NCBI GenBank assembly: GCA_005789685.1 | Contig: SXXD01000192.1 | Location: forward strand, 1 to 5,506 | Origin: Burkholderiales bacterium | GTDB lineage: Bacteria; Pseudomonadota; Gammaproteobacteria; Burkholderiales; Burkholderiaceae_C | Length of the DNA: 5,506 bases | Direction: 5' to 3' | Shown: piece by piece, positions 1 to 4,171 of the stretch | How the letters are laid out: every line of letters starts with the position of its first letter | Numbering within the stretch: the stretch's first letter is position 1 | Made by a program: the position numbers and the translations under genes | The notes under the pieces: model-generated | The model's database searches: none | Told to the model about the DNA's origin: nothing | Seen by the model: only the letters and a program-made list of their open reading frames with translations

Positions 1-21
1 AAGAAAATCTAAAAAATCGAC

Positions 22-1146
22 TTACTTCTTGCGACGCGTCTCAACCGCCTTAGACAAAGTTTCTAAAACTTTCTCACTGTCTGCCCAACCGATGCAAGCA
101 TCGGTAATGCTTTGCGCGTACTTCAAAGCGCTCACATCGTCTTTGCCGGGCGTGAATTTTTGCGCACCACCTTCAATGTGGCTTTCCACCATCACACCAA
201 AGATTTGACGCGAGCCTTTGCTCATCTGCGCTGCAATTTCTTGCGTGACCACCAATTGGCGTTCATGCTGCTTGCTGCTGTTGGCATGGCTGCAATCAAT
301 CATCAAGGTGGGTGGCAATTTGGCGACTGTCAAATCTTGGCACGCCGCATTGACACTGGCTTCATCGTAATTGGGCACTTTGCCGCCGCGCAAGATCACG
401 TGGCAGTCAGGGTTTCCCTCAGTTTGCACAACGGCAACCTGACCGTTCTTATGGACTGACAAGAAATGATGGCCGCGTGCCGCAGCTTGAATGGCATCGG
501 TGGCAATTTTGATGTTGCCATCGGTGCCATTTTTAAAGCCAATCGGCGCAGACAGCCCAGAAGCCAACTCTCGATGTACTTGGCTCTCGGTGGTGCGAGC
601 GCCAATGGCACCCCAGCTGATCATGTCGCCAATGTACTGCGGCGAAATGACATCGAGGAATTCACTGCCAGCGGGCACGCCTTGACGGTTAATCTCAATC
701 AGCAATTGCCGTGCAATGCGCAAGCCTTCGTCAATGCGGAAGCTCTCATCCAAGTAAGGATCATTGATCAAGCCCTTCCACCCCACTGTGGTTCTGGGCT
801 TTTCAAAATACACCCTCATCACAATTTCCAAGGTGCCTTGGTATTTGTCACGCAGGGGCTTCAGTCGGCGTGCATAGTCCAGTGCAGCAGCTGGGTCGTG
901 AATGGAGCAAGGCCCAATGACCACCAACAAGCGGTCGTCTTTACCCGCCATGATGTTGTGAATCTTGCGGCGTGTTTGCGCAATCAAGCTTTCAACCGCC
1001 GTGCCCGCAATGGGAAAGAAGCGCATCAAATGCTCTGGTGGCGGCAACACAGTAATGTCCTTGATACGTTCGTCATCGGTCTGGCCTGCACGATCTGTAG
1101 GGCTTGCATAGCGAGGCTCCGAAGTGGCTTTGGCTTTGCTGATCAT
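22..1146 (-). CDS. aroG: 3-deoxy-D-arabino-heptulosonate-7-phosphate (DAHP) synthase, class I (AroG type)
   Basis: This cytoplasmic enzyme condenses phosphoenolpyruvate with erythrose 4-phosphate, the first committed step of the shikimate pathway. The 374 residues align with E. coli AroG (350 aa) at an offset of about +19. The metal ligands are all present: Cys80 in IGPCSIHD, His287 in DCSHANSS, Glu321 in GVMVESH and Asp349 in SITDACIGW, matching AroG Cys61, His268, Glu302 and Asp326. The block GARTTESQVHRELASGLS (182-199) is near identical to AroG. Pro169, Ser199, Phe228 and Ser230 match residues of the AroG Phe-inhibition site (Pro150, Ser180, Phe209, Ser211). Ser rather than Gly at 230 is the Phe-type choice, so Phe inhibition is inferred. 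The ATG at 1146 follows a strong Shine-Dalgarno. A Phe-rich leader ORF and attenuator lie upstream. After the stop there is only a T-rich stretch to the window edge, with no clear hairpin. The gene is intact and the family call is secure; isozyme specificity is less so. Confidence 0.97.
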   Translation of the reverse strand: MISKAKATSEPRYASPTDRAGQTDDERIKDITVLPPPEHLMRFFPIAGTAVESLIAQTRRKIHNIMAGKDDRLLVVIGPCSIHDPAAALDYARRLKPLRDKYQGTLEIVMRVYFEKPRTTVGWKGLINDPYLDESFRIDEGLRIARQLLIEINRQGVPAGSEFLDVISPQYIGDMISWGAIGARTTESQVHRELASGLSAPIGFKNGTDGNIKIATDAIQAAARGHHFLSVHKNGQVAVVQTEGNPDCHVILRGGKVPNYDEASVNAACQDLTVAKLPPTLMIDCSHANSSKQHERQLVVTQEIAAQMSKGSRQIFGVMVESHIEGGAQKFTPGKDDVSALKYAQSITDACIGWADSEKVLETLSKAVETRRKK

Positions 1147-1152
1147 GTGGGA

Positions 1153-1158
1153 CTCCTT
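1153..1158 (-). promoter_or_regulatory. Strong ribosome binding site of aroG
   Basis: AAGGAG on the minus strand lies six bases before the aroG ATG at 1146. It is the best Shine-Dalgarno in the window and fixes the aroG start. It fits a gene translated from inside a transcript, downstream of the leader ORF. Confidence 0.85.
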
Positions 1159-1197
1159 TTGAAATTTAAAAACTTGGAATGGCTTTTGGCGAGTGGC

Positions 1198-1231
1198 AAA
1201 AAAAAACCGCCGGGGGTTGAGTCCGGCGGTT
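1198..1231 (-). terminator. Intrinsic terminator in the aroG leader (attenuator segments 3:4)
   Basis: On the minus strand AACCGCCGG (1231-1223) pairs perfectly with CCGGCGGTT (1213-1205) around a 9-base loop. The T run at 1206-1198 is nine Ts, two of them in the stem. This is a textbook Rho-independent terminator, yet it lies between the leader ORF and aroG, 51 bases before the aroG ATG, and would stop transcription before the gene is reached. Its 5' arm is also claimed by an upstream antiterminator, so it is read as a conditional terminator. It would also stop unregulated readthrough from tldD. Confidence 0.93.
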
Positions 1232-1280
1232 GGTAGAGGGGTTCAGTGACTTATGCGCTGGCCTCTCGTCCGCCTAGGAC
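1221..1280 (-). promoter_or_regulatory. Antiterminator of the aroG attenuator (segments 2:3)
   Basis: The upstream arm at 1280-1262 can pair with 1239-1221 on the minus strand. GTCC (1280-1277) pairs with GGAC (1224-1221), GGCGG (1274-1270) with CCGCC (1229-1225), and AGAGG (1266-1262) with CCTCT (1239-1235). That gives 14 Watson-Crick pairs, a 2-base bulge, a small internal loop and a 22-base terminal loop holding the leader stop codon. It uses 1229-1223, which is also the 5' arm of the terminator, so the two structures exclude each other. The pairing was found by eye and no folding energy was computed. Confidence 0.75.
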
Positions 1281-1325
1281 AGAGAATGCAAAATAAAAGC
1301 TAAAAAAGCTGGTGCGCTTGGTCAT
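1251..1325 (-). CDS. Phe-rich leader peptide of aroG (attenuator control peptide)
   Basis: This 24-codon ORF (ATG 1325, TAA 1253-1251) has the core TSFFSFYFAFS. Phe is at codons 7, 8, 10, 12 and 14 and Tyr at codon 11, so six of eight consecutive codons are Phe or Tyr. The core resembles the E. coli pheA leader peptide PheL. The expected role is to sense charged tRNA-Phe: the ribosome stalls in the run when Phe is short, which favours the antiterminator. The product itself probably has no other role. The last Phe codon (1286-1284) overlaps the 5' arm of the 1:2 hairpin, as in known attenuators. There is no good Shine-Dalgarno; a -10-like box ends eight bases before the ATG, so a leaderless start is possible. 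An in-frame GTG six codons upstream is an alternative start and would leave the control region unchanged. Confidence 0.85.
   Translation of the reverse strand: MTKRTSFFSFYFAFSVLGGREASA
1262..1285 (-). promoter_or_regulatory. Pause / anti-antiterminator hairpin of the aroG attenuator (segments 1:2)
   Basis: On the minus strand 1285-1277 (TCTCTGTCC) folds onto 1271-1262 (GGACGAGAGG) with a 5-base loop, one bulged G at 1267 and one terminal G-U pair, giving nine pairs. It lies inside the leader ORF just after the Phe run. Forming it consumes the upstream arm of the antiterminator and would leave the terminator free to form. A ribosome held on Phe codons 8-12 would cover its 5' arm. The order 1:2, 2:3, 3:4 matches the classical trp/phe attenuator. 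Folding energy was not computed. Confidence 0.7.
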
Positions 1326-1333
1326 GGGAAGTG

Positions 1334-1342
1334 AATGTAGCA
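1334..1342 (-). promoter_or_regulatory. Candidate extended -10 promoter for the leader-aroG transcript
   Basis: On the minus strand TGCTACATT reads as a TGn extension plus TACATT (4 of 6 matches to TATAAT). It lies 48 bases after the tldD stop and ends eight bases before the leader ATG. No good -35 is at 17 bases; TTGTCA lies upstream but 22 bases away. A start here would begin near the leader ATG. The element is weak on its own and is proposed from position and context. Confidence 0.4.
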
Positions 1343-1386
1343 CAAGTTTTAGGCAGATTTTTGACAATTTACAGACCTCAAGGCAT

Positions 1387-2847
1387 TTAAGCAGTGCCAC
1401 CCACTGTCAAACCTTCAATCCGCAGCGTAGGTTGACCCACACCCACAGGCACGCTTTGGCCTTCTTTGCCACAAACGCCTACACCGGAATCTAGTCGCAT
1501 GTCGTTGCCAATCATGCTGACTTGTTTCAAGCATTCAGGGCCACTGCCCACCAAGGTTGCGCCCTTCACAGGGTATTGAATCTTGCCGTTTTCCACCCAA
1601 TAGGCTTCGGAGGCTGAAAACACAAACTTGCCACTGGTGATGTCGACCTGGCCGCCACCAAAGTTGGTGGCGTACAAACCCTTCTTCATACTGGCCACAA
1701 TTTCTTCGGGCGACTTATCGCCGCCCAACATGTAGGTGTTGGTCATGCGGGGCATGGGAATGTGGGCATAACTTTCGCGCCTGCCATTGCCTGTGGGTTT
1801 GACACCCATCAAACGAGCATTCATGGCGTCTTGAATGTAGCCCTTCAAAATACCGTCTTCAATCAAGACATTGCGCTGGCTGGGGCAGCCTTCATCGTCC
1901 ACATTCAAGGAGCCACGGCGATCTGAAATGGTGCCATCGTCAAGCACAGTCACACCCTTTGCGGCCACGCGTTTGCCAATCATGCCGCTGAAAGCGCTGG
2001 AGCCTTTGCGATTGAAGTCGCCTTCAAGGCCGTGGCCAATGGCCTCGTGGAACAACACGCCGGGCCAACCTGGACCCAACACAACCGTCATGACACCTGC
2101 AGGCGCTGGCCTGGCTTCTAAGTTGGTGAGTGCCGCATGCACAGCGTCGTTGACATAAGTATTCAACATGGCATCGTCAAAATAAGCCAAACCAAAGCGG
2201 CCGCCGCCGCCGCCGCTGCCGACTTCACGGCGACCTTTTTGCTCTGCAATGACGGTCACTGAAAGCCGCACCAAGGGCCGAACGTCTGCAGCCAGTGTGC
2301 CGTCTGCTCGGGCCACCATGACCACGTCATATTCACTGGCAAGGCCGGCCATGACCTGCACCACACGCGGATCTTTGGCGCGGGCCAATTGCTCGACTTT
2401 TTCAAGCAGTTGTACTTTGTCGGTGCTGTTCAAGGTCCCCATTGGGTCGAGTGAAGGGTACAAAGAACGCATGCCAGCCACTTTGCGGGTTGGCACTTTG
2501 GCTTTGCGATTTTGCTGGGCTTGGGCAATAGAGCGCACAGTGAGTGCAGCGTCCATGAGGGAAGCTTCGGAGATGTCATCTGAATAGGCGAAGGCTGTTT
2601 TTTCACCTGCCACTGCTCGCACACCCACGCCTTGGTCTATGCTGAAGCTGCCCGTTTTGACAATGCCTTCTTCCAAACTCCAACCCTCTGAGCGGGTGTA
2701 CTGGAAATACAAGTCGGCATCGTCGACCTTGTGAGCCTTGATCGCAGAGAGCGCTTTGGACAAATGGGTTTCATCCAAACTAAAAGGTTCAAGCAAGAGG
2801 GACCTGGCCGTGGCCAAACGTTCGATGGTGGGTTCGCGTGAAATCAT
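1387..2847 (-). CDS. tldD: Metalloprotease TldD
   Basis: This is the catalytic subunit of the TldD/TldE (PmbA) cytoplasmic metalloprotease. In E. coli it degrades unfolded peptides, matures microcin B17 and helps clear the CcdA antitoxin. The 486 residues are close to the E. coli length (481). The zinc motif HEAIGHGLEGDF starts at His267 (His267, Glu268, His272), and Cys459 in VGVCGKEGQSVPVG matches the Cys ligand of the E. coli protein. A Gly-rich strand (GSGGGGGRFG, 210-219) and FGGGQVDITSGKFVFSASEA (396-415) are also family features. The partner gene pmbA/tldE is not in the window. The gene lies 70 bases after rodA on the same strand, so co-transcription is possible, but a TACAAT box just before the ATG suggests its own start. 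There is no Shine-Dalgarno before the ATG. The gene is intact. Confidence 0.97.
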   Translation of the reverse strand: MISREPTIERLATARSLLLEPFSLDETHLSKALSAIKAHKVDDADLYFQYTRSEGWSLEEGIVKTGSFSIDQGVGVRAVAGEKTAFAYSDDISEASLMDAALTVRSIAQAQQNRKAKVPTRKVAGMRSLYPSLDPMGTLNSTDKVQLLEKVEQLARAKDPRVVQVMAGLASEYDVVMVARADGTLAADVRPLVRLSVTVIAEQKGRREVGSGGGGGRFGLAYFDDAMLNTYVNDAVHAALTNLEARPAPAGVMTVVLGPGWPGVLFHEAIGHGLEGDFNRKGSSAFSGMIGKRVAAKGVTVLDDGTISDRRGSLNVDDEGCPSQRNVLIEDGILKGYIQDAMNARLMGVKPTGNGRRESYAHIPMPRMTNTYMLGGDKSPEEIVASMKKGLYATNFGGGQVDITSGKFVFSASEAYWVENGKIQYPVKGATLVGSGPECLKQVSMIGNDMRLDSGVGVCGKEGQSVPVGVGQPTLRIEGLTVGGTA

Positions 2848-2853
2848 GTTGAC

Positions 2854-2859
2854 ATTGTA
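2854..2859 (-). promoter_or_regulatory. Candidate -10 box of tldD (possible leaderless start)
   Basis: TACAAT on the minus strand matches TATAAT at 5 of 6 positions and ends six bases before the tldD ATG, so transcription could begin at or next to the start codon. No -35 resembling TTGACA is seen 16-18 bases upstream. The rest of the 70-base rodA-tldD gap holds only a weak 5-bp inverted repeat (2876-2890) with no T run. Confidence 0.4.
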
Positions 2860-2917
2860 GGCAAGCCCAGAAGGCCCTGCTGACTGCAGGCTTGAGGCCG
2901 CTTAATTTTGAATTTCT

Positions 2918-4072
2918 TCAGGTTTGAACCAAGCGTTTGGCCTTGGCAATGGACATCAAAATACCCAGCCCCAAGCCCAGCGTGACCATGGCGGTACCGC
3001 CGTAACTGATGAAGGGCAAAGGCACACCCACAACCGGCAAGATACCGCTGACCATGCCCATGTTGACAAAGGCATAGGTGAAGAAAATCATGCTGATACT
3101 GCCCGCCAACAAACGGGTAAAGAGGGTGGGGGCCTCGCGCGCAATGACCAAACCTCTGAAAACCAAAAAGAAAAAGCCTGAAATCAGGAGCAAAGTGCCC
3201 ACCAGACCAAACTCTTCAGAGAATGCGGCAAAGATAAAGTCAGTGGTTCTTTCGGGAATGAACTCCAAATGGGTTTGGGTGCCCTGCATAAAACCTTTGC
3301 CCCAAAAGCCGCCGGAGCCAATCGCAATCATGCCTTGAATGATGTGAAAGCCCTTACCCAGCGGGTCGCGTGCAGGGTCTAGCAAGGTACACACACGTTG
3401 CCGCTGGTACTCATGCAGCACTTTCCAGTCGACGCCATCGGCGCACAACTGAGACTCAAACATGACCAGCAAAATGATGCCGATCAAACCCAGGAACACT
3501 GGTGACAAAATCAAGCGCCAACTTAAGCCTGCAAAGAAAAGCACCGCCAAACCGGTACTTAGAACCAGCAAGGCTGTTCCCAAATCAGGCTGACGCATGA
3601 TGAGACCCACCGGCACCGCCAACAGAAGTCCCGCCACCAAAAAGTCCAAGGGTCGCAGTTGGCCCTCTCGTTTTTGGAACCACCAAGCCAACATCAAGGG
3701 CATGGCAATTTTCAGAATTTCACTGGGCTGAATGACGATTCCCACGTTGAGCCATCTTCGAGCCCCTTTTTTGGTAATGCCAAATATGGCCACTGCGATC
3801 AACAAAATGACGCCCACGGTGTAAATGGGCACCGCCAGGGTCATGAGGCGTTGAGGTGGAATTTGCGCCACCACAAACATGATGCTGCCCGCAATGAACA
3901 TGTTTCTGGCGTGATCAACAAAGCGCGTACCGTGGTCATAGCCCGAGGAAAACATGATGATCAGGCCCGCGCAGGCCAACATAAAGACGGCAAAGGCCAA
4001 GGGGCCATCGAATCCTACAAACAAATGCAGGAAACGGGACCACCAACTGGGTTTTTCAATCACGCGCGACAT
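2918..4072 (-). CDS. rodA: Peptidoglycan glycosyltransferase RodA (SEDS family)
   Basis: This inner-membrane SEDS glycosyltransferase polymerises lipid II during cell elongation, paired with the class B transpeptidase PBP2 and the MreBCD complex. The 384 residues (E. coli 370) are mostly hydrophobic membrane segments. SEDS landmarks in order are GARRWL (103-108), QPSE (115-118), RQPDLGTA (160-167), YQRQRV (222-227), DPARDPLGKGFHIIQG (232-247), LEFIPERTTDFIFA (269-282) and GVPLPFISYGGTA (349-361). Asp278 in the TTDFIF motif corresponds, as I recall, to the essential Asp262 of E. coli RodA. FtsW is the main alternative, but QGTQTHLEFIPERTTDFIF and the length favour RodA. Its usual partners mrdA and mreBCD are not adjacent: upstream is the divergent RNase gene and downstream is tldD. 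AAGGA (4087-4083) is a modest Shine-Dalgarno ten bases before the ATG. Confidence 0.96.
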   Translation of the reverse strand: MSRVIEKPSWWSRFLHLFVGFDGPLAFAVFMLACAGLIIMFSSGYDHGTRFVDHARNMFIAGSIMFVVAQIPPQRLMTLAVPIYTVGVILLIAVAIFGITKKGARRWLNVGIVIQPSEILKIAMPLMLAWWFQKREGQLRPLDFLVAGLLLAVPVGLIMRQPDLGTALLVLSTGLAVLFFAGLSWRLILSPVFLGLIGIILLVMFESQLCADGVDWKVLHEYQRQRVCTLLDPARDPLGKGFHIIQGMIAIGSGGFWGKGFMQGTQTHLEFIPERTTDFIFAAFSEEFGLVGTLLLISGFFFLVFRGLVIAREAPTLFTRLLAGSISMIFFTYAFVNMGMVSGILPVVGVPLPFISYGGTAMVTLGLGLGILMSIAKAKRLVQT

Positions 4073-4078
4073 GCCGCA

Positions 4079-4087
4079 ATTATCCTT
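4079..4087 (-). promoter_or_regulatory. Overlapping candidate -10 box and Shine-Dalgarno of rodA
   Basis: On the minus strand AAGGA (4087-4083) overlaps GATAAT (4084-4079). The first could be a Shine-Dalgarno with a long 10-base spacing to the ATG. The second is a 5-of-6 -10 box ending six bases before the ATG. They imply different transcript starts and cannot both serve the same transcript. No convincing -35 is visible at 16-18 bases. Confidence 0.35.
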
Positions 4088-4097
4088 CGCTTAGCCT

Positions 4098-4124
4098 GCA
4101 AATTTGGCTTTCCCTTAAATTTGC
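4098..4124. repeat. Inverted repeat in the rodA / RNase divergent promoter region
   Basis: GCAAATTT (4098-4105) and AAATTTGC (4117-4124) are perfect 8-bp inverted copies separated by 11 bases. With a 4-base bulge (4094-4097) the left arm extends by TTA (4091-4093) and the right by TAA (4125-4127). The left copy also contains the 8-bp palindrome CAAATTTG (4099-4106). It lies between two divergent genes, 26 bases above the rodA start and 48 bases above the RNase start. An operator for a dimeric regulator is possible, but no regulator family is recognised. No T run follows on either strand, so it is not an intrinsic terminator. Confidence 0.5.
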
Positions 4125-4137
4125 TAACGCTTCGAGC

Positions 4138-4164
4138 TTGCCAAGGGCCTGCGCATGGGACAAT
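4138..4164 (+). promoter_or_regulatory. Candidate promoter of the RNase II-family gene
   Basis: TTGCCA (4138-4143, 5 of 6 to TTGACA) and GACAAT (4159-4164, 4 of 6 to TATAAT) are separated by 15 bases, which is short of the usual 16-18. The -10 box ends seven bases before the ATG, and no Shine-Dalgarno lies at normal spacing, so a leaderless transcript is possible. Confidence 0.4.
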
Positions 4165-4171
4165 CTGACCC

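Noticed and set aside
1..21. T-rich stretch after the aroG stop as a terminator
   Set aside because: There is a run of six Ts on the minus strand but no stable hairpin before it, and the window ends before more can be seen.
466..1236. 256-codon open frame on the plus strand, antisense to aroG
   Set aside because: It overlaps a certain DAHP synthase gene and the terminator, its product has no recognisable domain, and long antisense frames arise easily opposite a well-biased coding sequence.
1343..1386. TTGTCA as a -35 box for the leader promoter
   Set aside because: It lies 22 bases from TACATT, and at 17 bases downstream only TGTGCT (3 of 6) is found, so it is not counted as part of the promoter.
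2201..2215. Five tandem CCG units, a possible slippage-prone repeat
   Set aside because: They encode the Gly-rich strand of TldD (residues 211-216) in frame. A three-base unit would not shift the frame, and the Gly-rich stretch is a family feature.
2876..2890. Small inverted repeat CCTGC/GCAGG between rodA and tldD
   Set aside because: Only five pairs with no T run on either strand, so it does not support a terminator.
3659..4168. 169-codon plus-strand frame opposite the rodA 5' part
   Set aside because: Antisense to clear SEDS coding sequence, His/Gln/Gly-rich product typical of a shadow frame, and it runs through the divergent promoter region.
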